Shown here one piece after another: positions 53,430 through 62,735 of a stretch of 64,000 bases of DNA. Position 1 is the first letter of the stretch. Each line of letters opens with the position of its first letter. Position numbers and translations under genes: made by a program. The notes beneath the pieces are model-generated. The model did no database searches. It worked only from the letters and a program-made list of their open reading frames with translations, and was not told the DNA's origin. The DNA comes from Sphingomonas telluris (GTDB lineage: Bacteria > Pseudomonadota > Alphaproteobacteria > Sphingomonadales > Sphingomonadaceae): positions 1,984,001-2,048,000 of the forward strand of contig NZ_JAKZHW010000001.1 of NCBI RefSeq assembly GCF_022568775.1, in the 5' to 3' direction.

Positions 53430-54422
53430 CTACCAGAAGAAGTTATAGACGATGTCGGCCACTTCGCCGGTGTAGATGTTCACTAGAACCGCATCGTCAT
53501 AATAACGCACCCAGCGATACGGACCGTAGGCCGGCGGCAGGCGATACTGCCACGGGTCGCTCAGCCAATAGCTGCTCCGGTAATAGCTCGGCCACAGCCG
53601 CCACCCGACATTGTAGCGAAAGTAATCCCATCCGAACGGGTCGGAGTAGAGCCCCAGATGGAAGTGCGAGCGATGGTGGTGCCGCCAATTGTTCCAATTG
53701 TAGCGATGATCGCTGCGCCAGTCAGTTCGCCAATGACGTTCGGGCCGCGCAGCGCGGTTGGTCGCCGTGCGCGGCACGGGCGGTTCGGTGCCGAGGACCG
53801 GCGTACGGCTGATCCGCCGCTCACGTTCGAGAACGCCCGGAATCGGCCGGCGCTGCTGAACGAGCTCGCCATGCTCGCTCGTCGGCGGCGCGCGCCGAAG
53901 GTTGCGTTCCTCGATCGTGGTGCCGGGAGCGCGATGCTCGACGGTGGAGGTCGGACTTTCGACCTGCTGGCGGCCCGATCCTCGCCATTCGCGCACATGG
54001 CTCCCAGCCGGGCTGCGCTGGACCGGAGAGCCTTCACCCTCGCGCGGCGGTCGCACCATGCGTGGTTCGAAGTTGCGGTGCTCGACCGCCGCAGGCGGCT
54101 GGGCCGGGACGTCGCGCGTGGTCTCGGCTGCCCGGTGCTGTGGGCGATCGAGCGCCGGCGGCTGACGCTGCACGTCCATGCGAGCGGGGCGGTCCATCGT
54201 GACGGGCGGCGGCCGGCTGACGGCCTCGTGCTGCGGCTGGGCGCTCCGCTGCGGCGCGTTCGAGGATCGTTCTTCGCGACGGCTCTCGTTGCGAGACTCG
54301 ATCCGGTCGGCGTTGCGGACGGTAAGGCCGCGGTGACGGCCGCCAAAGTCCTGGTCTTGCCCCGCGGCAAAAGCGGGAGCGGCAGCGCTCGCGACAAGCA
54401 CCGCAAATAGGAGACTACGCAT
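53430..54422 (-). CDS. RcnB-like protein with a long disordered N-terminal region
   Basis: A 330-residue exported protein (signal ending AFAAG near residue 20). About 200 residues rich in Arg, Pro, Gln, Glu and Ser follow, with little predicted structure. The C-terminal RcnB/YohN-type segment has HHHRSHFHLG, WDYFRYNVGWRLWPSYY and the closing VLVNIYTGEVADIVYNFFW. RcnB affects nickel/cobalt export in E. coli, but sphingomonad members are uncharacterised. ATG 54422 is preferred to 54464. Confidence 0.82.
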   Translation of the reverse strand: MRSLLFAVLVASAAAPAFAAGQDQDFGGRHRGLTVRNADRIESRNESRREERSSNAPQRSAQPQHEAVSRPPPVTMDRPARMDVQRQPPALDRPQHRAAETTRDVPAQPPAAVEHRNFEPRMVRPPREGEGSPVQRSPAGSHVREWRGSGRQQVESPTSTVEHRAPGTTIEERNLRRAPPTSEHGELVQQRRPIPGVLERERRISRTPVLGTEPPVPRTATNRAARPERHWRTDWRSDHRYNWNNWRHHHRSHFHLGLYSDPFGWDYFRYNVGWRLWPSYYRSSYWLSDPWQYRLPPAYGPYRWVRYYDDAVLVNIYTGEVADIVYNFFW

Positions 54423-54548
54423 TGGCCAAACCTCGGCACGAATGATGTTGAACCATCCTTGCACCTGTCGAGATGAGCGGCGGCTTAACCGTTTCGCCAG
54501 CGAATCGTAATCTTGCCAAGCCCGTCACCGGCGTTCACCCCCGCGGCC

Positions 54549-55325
54549 ATGGCAGCAATCGAAACCGCAGTCGGTCGTGTCGGCTATTCTGAGCAGGGTT
54601 CAGGCGGCGCGACCCCTGTCGTTTTCCTTCACGGCGTCGGATCCGACAAAAGCGTTTGGCGGCCGCAGCTCGACCATTTCGGCAAGGCGCGCCGCGCAGT
54701 CGCGTTCGACTACCCCGGCTACGGCGAAAGCGCCTCCAACGCGGACGCTACACGCGACGATTATGCAGCTGCGGTGCTTGCAGGGATGGACTCGCTCGGC
54801 ATCGACCGCGCGCACGTCTGCGGGCTCTCGCTCGGCGGAGTCGTGGCCATCGCGCTGCACGCTGCGGCGCCCGATCGATGCGCCTCGCTGATCATAGCCG
54901 ACAGCTTCGCCGTGCACCCGGAGGGCGAGGCAATCTACCAGCGCGGCGTCGCCGCCAGCCGCGGCGGGATGCGCAAGTTGGCCGAAGCTCGCGTCGGTGC
55001 TCTCATGGCCTCAGAAGATGCGCAGATCCGAGCCGACGTGATCGACACCATGGGCCGCATCGATCCAGCCGCCTACCGCGTTGGGGCACGAGCCGTCTGG
55101 CAAGCCAATCAACGCGAGCGGGCTGCCGCAATCCGCGTGTCGACCCTCATCATCTGCGGCGACCAGGACGCGATCACTCCGCCCGCTCTTTCCGAGGAAT
55201 TGGCAGCGCTCATTTCAGGCGCAAGGCTTCACATCATGCGGGGCGCGTCGCACCTCGCGAACCTCGACAATCCGGCCGAATTCAACGGCGCCATCGACGA
55301 CTTCCTTTCCGCAATCGGCGGGTAA
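54549..55325 (+). CDS. Alpha/beta hydrolase (PcaD-like)
   Basis: A 258-residue hydrolase. The oxyanion region is VFLHGVGSDKSVW near residue 27, the nucleophile elbow VCGLSLGGVVAIAL near 100, the acid Asp in ICGDQDAITPP near 207 and the His in GASHLANLDNP near 235. The pattern resembles 3-oxoadipate enol-lactonases. I use ATG 54549; a TTG at 54513 would add 12 residues. The thiolase gene follows after 33 bases. Confidence 0.85.
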   Translation: MAAIETAVGRVGYSEQGSGGATPVVFLHGVGSDKSVWRPQLDHFGKARRAVAFDYPGYGESASNADATRDDYAAAVLAGMDSLGIDRAHVCGLSLGGVVAIALHAAAPDRCASLIIADSFAVHPEGEAIYQRGVAASRGGMRKLAEARVGALMASEDAQIRADVIDTMGRIDPAAYRVGARAVWQANQRERAAAIRVSTLIICGDQDAITPPALSEELAALISGARLHIMRGASHLANLDNPAEFNGAIDDFLSAIGG

Positions 55326-55358
55326 GCGTAGGAAGCCTCCGAACTCAGGAGGACGAGC

Positions 55359-56519
55359 TTGGAAGCCTATATCGTCGACGCCGCACGGACCGCTGGAGGC
55401 AAGCGCGAAGGCGCGCTGAAGAACTGGCATCCGGCCGATCTCGGCGCGGCAGTGCTAAACGCACTCGTCGAGCGTACCGGCGTCGATCCCGCGGCCATCG
55501 ACGACGTGATCGTCGGCTGCGTGGGCCAGATCGGCGAGCAGTCCTTCCACATCGGCCGCAACATGGTGATGGCCTCGAAGCTGCCCGACAGCGTTCCCGC
55601 GGTCTCCATCGACCGCCAATGCGGAAGCTCCCAGCAGTCGGTCCACTTTGCCGCGCAGGCGGTGATGAGCGGCACGCAGGACATGGTCATCGCCGCGGGC
55701 GTCGAGAGCATGACGCGCGTACCCATGGGATTGCCGGTGATCCTGCCGATGCAGGCCGGGATCGGCACCGGCCCGTGGCCGCAGTCGATCAAGGACCGAC
55801 ACGGCGTCACCGAATTCACCCAGTTCCGCGGCGCTGAGATGATGGCGAAGAAGTACGGATTCGGCCGTGAGGATTGCGACGCCTTCGCGCTCGAAAGCCA
55901 CCGGAAGGCGGCCGCCGCGACCCAAGCCGGAGCCTTCGAAAGCGAGATCGTTCCGCTGCCGGTCAACGGGGACATGCACCGAACCGACGAAGGCATCCGC
56001 TACGATGCCTCGCTGGAAGGCCTTGGCGGTTTGAAGACCCTCGTTCCCGACGGCGTCATCACGGCCGGCAATGCCTCGCAGATCTGCGACGGCGCATCCG
56101 GCGTGCTGATCGTCAACGAGCGCGCATTGAAGGCGCACAACCTGACGCCGCTGGCGCGCATCGACCATCTGACCGTTACGGCCGGCGATCCGGTCATCAT
56201 GCTCGACGAGCCGATCCGCGCCACGCGCGTCGCGCTGGATCGCTCCGGCCGCAGCATGAGCGAGCTCGACCTGTACGAGGTCAACGAGGCCTTCGCCCCG
56301 GTGCCGCTCGCATGGCTCCAACAGCTCGAAGCCGACCCGTTGCGGCTCAATGTTCACGGCGGTGCCATCGCGCTTGGCCATCCGCTGGGAGCATCAGGCG
56401 CCAAGCTGATGGCGACGCTCGTCCACGCGCTTAGCCGTCACGGCAAGCGCTTCGGCCTGCAGACGATGTGCGAAGGCGGCGGCATCGCCAACGTCACCAT
56501 CGTCGAAGCGCTGAACTGA
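55359..56519 (+). CDS. Acetyl-CoA acetyltransferase / thiolase
   Basis: A 386-residue thiolase starting with TTG 55359 after AGGAGGACG. The nucleophile Cys is in SIDRQCGSSQQSVHFA near residue 89, the His in GGAIALGHPLGASGAK near 345, and the second Cys in QTMCEGGGIAN near 375. It could act in degradative acyl-CoA cleavage. The ferredoxin gene follows after three bases. Confidence 0.93.
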   Translation: MEAYIVDAARTAGGKREGALKNWHPADLGAAVLNALVERTGVDPAAIDDVIVGCVGQIGEQSFHIGRNMVMASKLPDSVPAVSIDRQCGSSQQSVHFAAQAVMSGTQDMVIAAGVESMTRVPMGLPVILPMQAGIGTGPWPQSIKDRHGVTEFTQFRGAEMMAKKYGFGREDCDAFALESHRKAAAATQAGAFESEIVPLPVNGDMHRTDEGIRYDASLEGLGGLKTLVPDGVITAGNASQICDGASGVLIVNERALKAHNLTPLARIDHLTVTAGDPVIMLDEPIRATRVALDRSGRSMSELDLYEVNEAFAPVPLAWLQQLEADPLRLNVHGGAIALGHPLGASGAKLMATLVHALSRHGKRFGLQTMCEGGGIANVTIVEALN

Positions 56520-56522
56520 ACC

Positions 56523-56834
56523 ATGCCGCGGGTCTGGCTTACGCGACGGGATGGGAGCCAGGAACCGGTCGACGCGCGCACCGGCCGGTCGCTCATGCTC
56601 AACATCCGCAAGCCCGGCCAGATCCAGGCGATCTGCGGCGGCTGCGCGAGCTGCGGGACGTGTCACGTCTACATCGCGGAGGACTGGGTCGAGCGCCTGC
56701 CCCCAATCCAGCCCGAAGAAGAAACCATCCTCGCCCTTTCCGACTGGCGCGAGCCGAACAGCCGCCTGTCGTGCCAGATCAAAGTGACGGACGACCTCGA
56801 CGGCCTGTGCGTAACCGTAGCGCCCGAGGACTGA
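56523..56834 (+). CDS. 2Fe-2S ferredoxin (adrenodoxin type)
   Basis: A 103-residue ferredoxin. Cluster cysteines are in AICGGCASCGTCHVYI (C-x5-C-x2-C) near residues 38-51 and the fourth in SRLSCQIKV near 84. Pairing with acyl-CoA genes suggests a role as electron donor to an oxygenase, possibly one encoded elsewhere. It is spaced tightly between the thiolase and PEP-mutase family genes. Confidence 0.92.
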   Translation: MPRVWLTRRDGSQEPVDARTGRSLMLNIRKPGQIQAICGGCASCGTCHVYIAEDWVERLPPIQPEEETILALSDWREPNSRLSCQIKVTDDLDGLCVTVAPED

Positions 56835-56852
56835 GCGAGAGGATCGATCCGC

Positions 56853-57617
56853 ATGACCCAGCAAGACAAGGCCGCCGCATTCCGCGCGCTCCACGTTCCC
56901 GGCACGCCTCTAGTTCTCTTCAACGCGTGGGATGCCGGCAGCGCGAAGGCGGTCGCCAAGTCCGAAGCGGCCGCGATCGCAACGGGCAGCTGGTCGATCG
57001 CCGCGGCCAATGGGCTTCCCGACGGCGAGAAGGTCGATCGATCGCTTCATCTCAAGACTATCGAAAGCATCGCGGGTGCGGTCGATCTTCCGGTAACCGG
57101 CGACCTTGAAAGCGGCTTCAGCCAGCAGCCGGAGGGCGTCGGCGAAACGGTCAGGCTGGCGATCGAAGCGGGTGCGATCGGTTGCAATCTCGAGGACAGC
57201 TTTCCCGCCGACGGAAGTCTTCGGCCGGCCGAAGATGCGGTCGAAAGATACAGAGCGGCGCGCGCCGCCGCGGACGCGGCTCTTCCCGGCTTCTTCATCA
57301 ATGCGCGTACGGACGTGTTCTTTCAGAAGCCGGCCGAGGAGCATTCAATGGAGATGGTCGAAGAAGCACTCGAACGCGGCCGGGCTTATGCGGAGGCGGG
57401 CGCCGACGGGCTGTTCGTGCCCTTCGTCACGGACCTGAACCTAATCCGGGCCCTGGCGAAACGTTCGCCCTTGCCGCTGAACGTCATGCGCATGTCGCCG
57501 GAACCATCCATTTCAGAGCTCGCGGCCACCGGCGTGGCCCGCATCAGCCATGGCCCCTATCCCTACATCCTGGCGATGGACGCCCTGGAACGCGCAGCCC
57601 GCGAGAACCGGGCTTGA
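56853..57617 (+). CDS. Isocitrate lyase / PEP mutase family protein
   Basis: A 254-residue TIM-barrel protein of the PEP mutase/oxaloacetate decarboxylase-like group. It has VLFNAWDAGSAKAVAKSEA near residue 24, TGDLESGFS near 86, and GAIGCNLEDSFP near 108 (the metal-binding acidic motif), then FINARTDVFF. It lacks the KKCGH of true isocitrate lyase. The substrate is unknown. Confidence 0.87.
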   Translation: MTQQDKAAAFRALHVPGTPLVLFNAWDAGSAKAVAKSEAAAIATGSWSIAAANGLPDGEKVDRSLHLKTIESIAGAVDLPVTGDLESGFSQQPEGVGETVRLAIEAGAIGCNLEDSFPADGSLRPAEDAVERYRAARAAADAALPGFFINARTDVFFQKPAEEHSMEMVEEALERGRAYAEAGADGLFVPFVTDLNLIRALAKRSPLPLNVMRMSPEPSISELAATGVARISHGPYPYILAMDALERAARENRA

Positions 57618-57859
57618 GGCGGCCTCTGGCGGTAACAGCCTCCGCCCTCTTGTTGGTCGCCTGCAGGGAACAGAAGATTCCCGAGATTGCGCAAGCGGCG
57701 GAGTTCTGCGGGGCGTCGTACCGGCAGATGCGCGACGCCTACGTGGTTTCAACCCTGCCCTCGAGGTCCTCTAGCACCCATGTGCTTGGCCGTTGCGAGA
57801 TCAACAGGGATGTCAGTGGGAGGGTCTCCACGAGGATACTCCCGCGCCCTCACCGCTGA
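57614..57859 (+). CDS. Small putative lipoprotein
   Basis: An open frame of 81 residues starting with TTG 57614, overlapping the preceding stop (TTGA). It begins with a lipoprotein signal (VTASALLLVAC, Cys near residue 18) and has a short mature part (KIPEIAQAAEFCGASYRQMR). The TTGA overlap is seen elsewhere in this window, which supports it, but no homologue is recognised. Confidence 0.42.
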   Translation: MRRPLAVTASALLLVACREQKIPEIAQAAEFCGASYRQMRDAYVVSTLPSRSSSTHVLGRCEINRDVSGRVSTRILPRPHR

Positions 57860-57861
57860 GG

Positions 57862-58041
57862 TCAGCCGGTCTCGCGGCCGACCTTTCCGACGAACCGGTC
57901 GCGCTCCCAGACCTCGCACGGCGGGCAGTAGTCGCGATCGCCGGCGATCTGCAGCGCCTCCGCGTCCGTTTCCGCTTCGATCCACTCCGCCGCTTCGACC
58001 TTGCCGCGGCCATCCAGACGATACACTCGATATGCAGGCAT
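57862..58041 (-). CDS. Small hypothetical protein (59 aa)
   Basis: A 59-residue frame beginning MPAYRVYRLDGRGKVEAAEW, with AETDAEALQIA and a CPPCEVWERDRFVG segment with two Cys. This type is common in sphingomonad genomes as unannotated proteins. It ends two bases from the convergent lipoprotein frame. Confidence 0.6.
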   Translation of the reverse strand: MPAYRVYRLDGRGKVEAAEWIEAETDAEALQIAGDRDYCPPCEVWERDRFVGKVGRETG

Positions 58042-58195
58042 TGAGCCCCCCGGCCAAACACGCTCCGCCCCGGAACGCCGTAGACTAACACCGAAACCGG
58101 CGGCTACGCCATACGGCCCAAATGATAGCCCCGCGGCGACCCGCGGCTTACATAAGTTGCTTCAGGCAATTGATATCAGTCGCTAAGAAGCGCGC

Positions 58196-58378
58196 ATGTC
58201 GGAAGATGTTCTCGCGCACATTCGCGAAAGAATCGAGCTGGCACGTCGCCTTGCACGATCCACAACGGACCGTGAGGTGGCCCGCCTTTTGGAAATCATG
58301 GCCGACGAGGGCGAAGCCGACCTCCGCAAGCTGGAGCAGGAGCGTTCGACCGATTTCGGAGACGAGCCCCGCGACTAA
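58196..58378 (+). CDS. Small hypothetical helical protein
   Basis: A 60-residue protein, MSEDVLAHIRERIELARRLA at the start, then TTDREVARLLEIMADEGEAD. It is highly charged and predicted helical. I recognise no function. Similar 60-residue frames occur in sphingomonads. Confidence 0.5.
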   Translation: MSEDVLAHIRERIELARRLARSTTDREVARLLEIMADEGEADLRKLEQERSTDFGDEPRD

Positions 58379-58417
58379 GGTCATGCCAGGACGGGTGTAT
58401 CCCGAGATGGGTGAGCT

Positions 58418-58723
58418 TCAGAACTTGATCTTCAGCCGGACCATCGCTCGGTTCGAGGCGAACCCACCGACATCCGCCCTTTCAGTCTCCGCCGCGACGC
58501 TGACGCCTTTCGCGACCTGCGCCTGAGCCGACGGTATCGCTTTCCGAGCCGGCTGCTCCGGCTGGTTCAGCCGGTATGGGCTTTCTCCGTTCGGATTAGC
58601 GCAGACCACCACTTCACCGTCGCTCGCGTTCGGGCTCGCGCAAGGCTGCGGGATCGTCAGGTCGATCCTCTCCGACATCGCGGGGCTAACGGTCTGCAAT
58701 GCAGCCATCAGGAGGAAAGTCAT
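58418..58723 (-). CDS. Small secreted hypothetical protein
   Basis: A 101-residue protein with a signal-like N-terminus (MTFLLMAALQTVSPAMS) and the sphingomonad-type motif PCASPNASDGEVVVCAN with two cysteines. AGGAGAG precedes ATG 58723; the ATG at 58738 would add five residues. Its function is unknown. Confidence 0.6.
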   Translation of the reverse strand: MTFLLMAALQTVSPAMSERIDLTIPQPCASPNASDGEVVVCANPNGESPYRLNQPEQPARKAIPSAQAQVAKGVSVAAETERADVGGFASNRAMVRLKIKF

Positions 58724-58983
58724 TCCGCTCTCCTGCAATTACACCTTCGTCTCATCGGAGAAGCGGTGCCGCAACCCGCGTCTATAAACGCCATTGTATC
58801 CATATCCTAGCGCGTGTCCCCCTGCGGATGTTCCTGCTGTCCTACGGCGGGGGTGCTGTGCCATGCTGCGGCCATGACGCTTCATAGACTTGATGCCTGC
58901 GCCGACCCTCTCGCCGCCGATGCGGGAAGGTCGTGCGCTCGCGCGTTGAGGAGTGAACTTGGCGAACTTCGGGCCATCGTTCG

Positions 58984-61287
58984 ATGAAGATCGCCTGCGT
59001 CGGCGCCGGTCCCGCCGGACTCTATTTCGCCATCTCGATGAAGCTGCGCGACCCCTCGCACGACATCACTGTCTTCGAGCGCAACGCGCCGGGCGTGACG
59101 TTCGGATGGGGCGTCGTCTTCTCGGATCAGACGGTCGAGAACCTGCAGGCGAACGATCCCAAATCCGCGAAGATCATCGCCGACGAATTCGCGCACTGGG
59201 ACGACATCGACGTCCAGTTTGGCGGCGAGACGATCACCTCGTCGGGGCACGGATTCATCGGCATCGGGCGCAAGCGTCTGCTCGAAATCCTTCAGGACAG
59301 AGCGCGCGAGCTTGGCGTCGCGATCGAGTTCAACGCGGAATGCGATCCCGCCGATCCGAAGTGGCGCGAGTACGACCTCGTCATCGCGTCCGACGGCATC
59401 AACTCGCGCTTTCGCGACGCATACGAAGATGCGTTCGGCGTCGACGTCGACGTGCGCGCGAACAAGTTCGTCTGGCTCGGCACGTCGAAAGTCTTCGACG
59501 CCTTCACCTTCGCGTTCGAGAAGACTGAGCACGGGTGGATCTGGGCGCACGCCTATCGCTTCGCGGCGGATTGCTCGACCTTCATCGTTGAATGTTCGGA
59601 GGAGACCTGGCGCAATTTCGGCTTCGACAAGATGGAGCAGGCCGAAGCCATCGCCGCCTGCGAGAAGCTGTTCGCAAAATATCTCGACCGTCACAAGCTC
59701 ATGACGAACGCGGCGCATCTGCGCGGTTCGGCCGCTTGGCTGAACTTCCGCCGCATCAAATGCGAGCGCTGGTCGACCGGCAACGTCATCCTGCTCGGCG
59801 ACGCCGCGCATACGGCGCATTTCTCGGTCGGATCGGGCACGAAGCTCGCGCTCGAAGACGCCATCAAGCTGGCCGAGGTGCTCAACCGCCCCGGTCTCAG
59901 CCTCGAAGCCGCCATGGACGAATACGTCGCGGAGCGGAACCTCGAAGTCCTCAAGCTTCAGAACAGCGCACGCAACTCCACGGAGTGGTTCGAGACGCTG
60001 GAGCGCTATACGCATTTCGAGCCGCTGCAGTTCGCCTACTCATTGCTGACCCGTAGCCAGCGCATCAGCCACGAGAATTTGCGGCTGCGTGATCGCGAAT
60101 GGCTGGAAAGCGTCGAGCGCTGGTTCTGGAAGCGCGCAACCGACGGCCGTTCGAACAAGACCGCGCCCCCGATGTTCGCGCCGTTCAAGCTGCGCGAGAT
60201 GCAACTCGAGAACCGCATCACCGTGTCCCCCATGGCCATGTATTCGGCTGTCGACGGAACGCCGAACGACTTCCACTTCGTCCATTACGGCGAACGCGCG
60301 ATGGGTGGTGCGGGCCTCGTCTTTACCGAGATGACCTGCGTGTCGCCGGAAGGCCGGATCAGCCCCGGCTGTACCGGTATGTGGAACGGTGAGCAGGTCG
60401 CGGCATGGAAGCGCATCGTCGGCTTCGTTCACGCCAATTCGAAAGCGAAGATCTGCCTGCAGCTCGGGCATTCCGGCGCGAAGGGTTCGACGCGCGTCGG
60501 CTGGGAAGAAGACAATGCGCCGCTGCCCGACGGCAACTGGCCGGTGATGGCGGCGAGCGACGTCGCCTGGTCGCCCGTCAACCAGGTGCCGACGCCAATG
60601 ACGCGCGCGGACATGGACGTGGTTCGCGACCAGTTCGTCACCGCGGTGCGCATGGGCGCGGAAGCGAGTTTCGACATGATCGAGCTGCACTCCGCGCACG
60701 GCTACCTGCTGTCCGGATTCCTGACTCCGCTCCAGAACAAGCGCACCGACGAATATGGAGGATCGCTCGAGAACCGCTTGCGCTATCCCCTCGAAGTCTT
60801 CGCGGCGATGCGGGCAGCGTGGCCGTCCGAAAAGCCGATGTCCGTGCGCATTTCCGCAACCGACTGGGCGGGCGACCAGGGCATCACGCCGGAAGATGCG
60901 GTCGAGATCGCGGAAGCGTTTGCGCGGGAAGGCGCGGACCTGATCGACGTGTCGGCCGGGCAGACATGGACTGGCGCAAAGCCTGTCTATGGCCGCATGT
61001 TCCAAACACCGTTCAGCGACAAGCTGCGCAACGAAGCGCGGCTCGCGACGATGGCGGTCGGCAACATCTACGAGCCGGATCATGCCAATTCGATCCTCGC
61101 CGCGGGCCGTGCGGATCTCGTGGCGTTAGCACGGCCGCACCTCATCGATCCGTTCTGGACCCTGCGCGCCGCGGCTCAACTCGAATATCGCCACGTGCAC
61201 GTGCCGCCGCAGTACCTTAACGGAATGGCCCAACTCGCGCGCAACCTGAAACGCGATGCCGAAGCGGCGGCAGCGCTGAAGGTCTAG
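58984..61287 (+). CDS. Bifunctional salicylyl-CoA 5-hydroxylase/oxidoreductase
   Basis: A 767-residue fusion. Residues 1 to about 385 are a flavin monooxygenase ([54 protein letters not shown]). From about 395 it is an old-yellow-enzyme domain ([46 protein letters not shown]). This matches proteins annotated as salicylyl-CoA 5-hydroxylase, which turn salicylyl-CoA into gentisyl-CoA. The second domain may recycle NADH or reduce the product. Its stop overlaps the convergent transporter gene (CTAG). Confidence 0.9.
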   Translation: MKIACVGAGPAGLYFAISMKLRDPSHDITVFERNAPGVTFGWGVVFSDQTVENLQANDPKSAKIIADEFAHWDDIDVQFGGETITSSGHGFIGIGRKRLLEILQDRARELGVAIEFNAECDPADPKWREYDLVIASDGINSRFRDAYEDAFGVDVDVRANKFVWLGTSKVFDAFTFAFEKTEHGWIWAHAYRFAADCSTFIVECSEETWRNFGFDKMEQAEAIAACEKLFAKYLDRHKLMTNAAHLRGSAAWLNFRRIKCERWSTGNVILLGDAAHTAHFSVGSGTKLALEDAIKLAEVLNRPGLSLEAAMDEYVAERNLEVLKLQNSARNSTEWFETLERYTHFEPLQFAYSLLTRSQRISHENLRLRDREWLESVERWFWKRATDGRSNKTAPPMFAPFKLREMQLENRITVSPMAMYSAVDGTPNDFHFVHYGERAMGGAGLVFTEMTCVSPEGRISPGCTGMWNGEQVAAWKRIVGFVHANSKAKICLQLGHSGAKGSTRVGWEEDNAPLPDGNWPVMAASDVAWSPVNQVPTPMTRADMDVVRDQFVTAVRMGAEASFDMIELHSAHGYLLSGFLTPLQNKRTDEYGGSLENRLRYPLEVFAAMRAAWPSEKPMSVRISATDWAGDQGITPEDAVEIAEAFAREGADLIDVSAGQTWTGAKPVYGRMFQTPFSDKLRNEARLATMAVGNIYEPDHANSILAAGRADLVALARPHLIDPFWTLRAAAQLEYRHVHVPPQYLNGMAQLARNLKRDAEAAAALKV

Positions 61288-62135
61288 GCTTCGGCGGGCA
61301 CGCGGTGCTGAATCCAGCGCGCGTAGATCATCGTGATGACGATGCTCACGAGCAGGAACAGCATGATCGCGAGGGTCACTTTCGGATCGCTTGTATTCTG
61401 ATGCGCGATTAGCGCGGCGATGCCCGGATGGCGTGTCGCCGCGGCCTGCGCCAGGGCGATGCGGTGCACCTGCTGGCGACCGCCGAGAAGATGACCTGCG
61501 ATTATTCCCGCAAGGCAGGTGGCCGTGATGACGACGAGTGTGCCGTCGCCGATAAGCGACATGAGTCCCACGCCTGACTTCAGGATCACAAGGAGGGCGA
61601 TGGGCAGAAGCAGCAGGTAACCCACGATGCGCGCGATCGGCTCTGCCTTCTTCGCAAACTCCGGCCAGAGCTGGCTGATCGTCAGCGCGACGACCATCGG
61701 AACGAGGACCGACTTGGCGACGAACAGTGCGACGGCGCCGACGGAGATCGTGGCGTGACCGTGCACCGAAATTGCACTGAGGATCGCGACCGTCGCGGGA
61801 ACGATGAAGACTGCCGCGATCAGCATCACCAGGTAGACGCCATCAACATAGGGCCTGTCGGCCCCCGCCTTCAGCATCTTGCCGGGTGCGAAGGGCGCCA
61901 GTGGCGAGGCTGCCATGATGACCAGACCGACGGCGGTTTGATGGTCCACAGGCAGCATGCGGCACAATGTCCACGCGACGAGCGGCACGACAACGTTCAC
62001 TGCAACGAACGCCCGCACCAGGTGCCGCGGCTGCTTCAGCACATAGGTGATGTCACTCCACCGCGCGCGGAGACCGATCGACATGACGATCAGCAGGAGG
62101 CTGATCTGCACGAATAGAGGGACCAGCTGCTTCAC
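61284..62135 (-). CDS. Bile acid:sodium symporter (BASS) family transporter
   Basis: A 283-residue integral membrane protein with about nine hydrophobic helices. The second part has the BASS-like crossing region [21 protein letters not shown] and [18 protein letters not shown]. Members import organic anions with sodium. Its adjacency to the salicylyl-CoA gene allows, but does not prove, aromatic acid uptake. It is convergent with the hydroxylase gene. Confidence 0.8.
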   Translation of the reverse strand: MKQLVPLFVQISLLLIVMSIGLRARWSDITYVLKQPRHLVRAFVAVNVVVPLVAWTLCRMLPVDHQTAVGLVIMAASPLAPFAPGKMLKAGADRPYVDGVYLVMLIAAVFIVPATVAILSAISVHGHATISVGAVALFVAKSVLVPMVVALTISQLWPEFAKKAEPIARIVGYLLLLPIALLVILKSGVGLMSLIGDGTLVVITATCLAGIIAGHLLGGRQQVHRIALAQAAATRHPGIAALIAHQNTSDPKVTLAIMLFLLVSIVITMIYARWIQHRVPAEA

Positions 62136-62149
62136 GGGGCGCGCGCCTT

Positions 62150-62620
62150 CTAGAAGGGGCCGCTGCGGGTGAGGATGCTGAACATCGCCATCGACCCGAC
62201 GAGCAGCAGAAGGAACGCGATCAGCACGGCCGAAGACGTACTGTGGATCTCCGGATGGCGGATCAGGCCTTGATCATGGAGCGCCTTCCGGCGGAGACGG
62301 AGCGCGCTGACCTCTTGGTGGTGGTACCACATGCCGTTCACGAGCAGCACGATCCCGAGCGCCACCAGCGCGGCGCCGAAGCGTCGAGGAGCGCCCACGG
62401 GCAACTGGCTGGTCAGGAAGTCCTTGTTGAGCGTGTGGAAGAACTGAAAGATCGTGAATCCGAAGCCAATCAGGCTGAGCGACGTCCTCACGACGGACAT
62501 CAAGGTGCGGTCGCTGCTCATCATCGTCCGCTCGAACGACATGGCGGTTCTGTTGGATGACAGGAGGACGGATTTCTCGTCGGCGCTAAGGTTCGCGCCA
62601 GCGGACTCGGTTTCAGCCAT
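62150..62620 (-). CDS. DUF202 family membrane protein
   Basis: A 156-residue protein. An N-terminal polar segment with RTAMSFERTMMSSDRTLMSVVRT precedes hydrophobic helices near residues 55-72, 84-105 and 132-152. This matches DUF202/YidH-like proteins of unknown function. I start at MAETESAG (62620); ATG 62626 and ATG 62653 are in frame upstream. Confidence 0.78.
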   Translation of the reverse strand: MAETESAGANLSADEKSVLLSSNRTAMSFERTMMSSDRTLMSVVRTSLSLIGFGFTIFQFFHTLNKDFLTSQLPVGAPRRFGAALVALGIVLLVNGMWYHHQEVSALRLRRKALHDQGLIRHPEIHSTSSAVLIAFLLLLVGSMAMFSILTRSGPF

Positions 62621-62735
62621 CCGCATCAAATAGGTCCCGTCTCGCCCGGCCAAACATCGGGGTTAACCCGAATGATGGTGCGGCAAACGCCTGCGTATCG
62701 GAACATTTATCAGCTAAGCAGAGCAAGGATTGCCG

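Noticed and set aside
51574..53448. 624-residue plus-strand frame opposite the DUF885 lipoprotein
   Set aside because: The sense protein has a lipobox and the HEGEPGHH motif; the antisense frame is a composition artefact.
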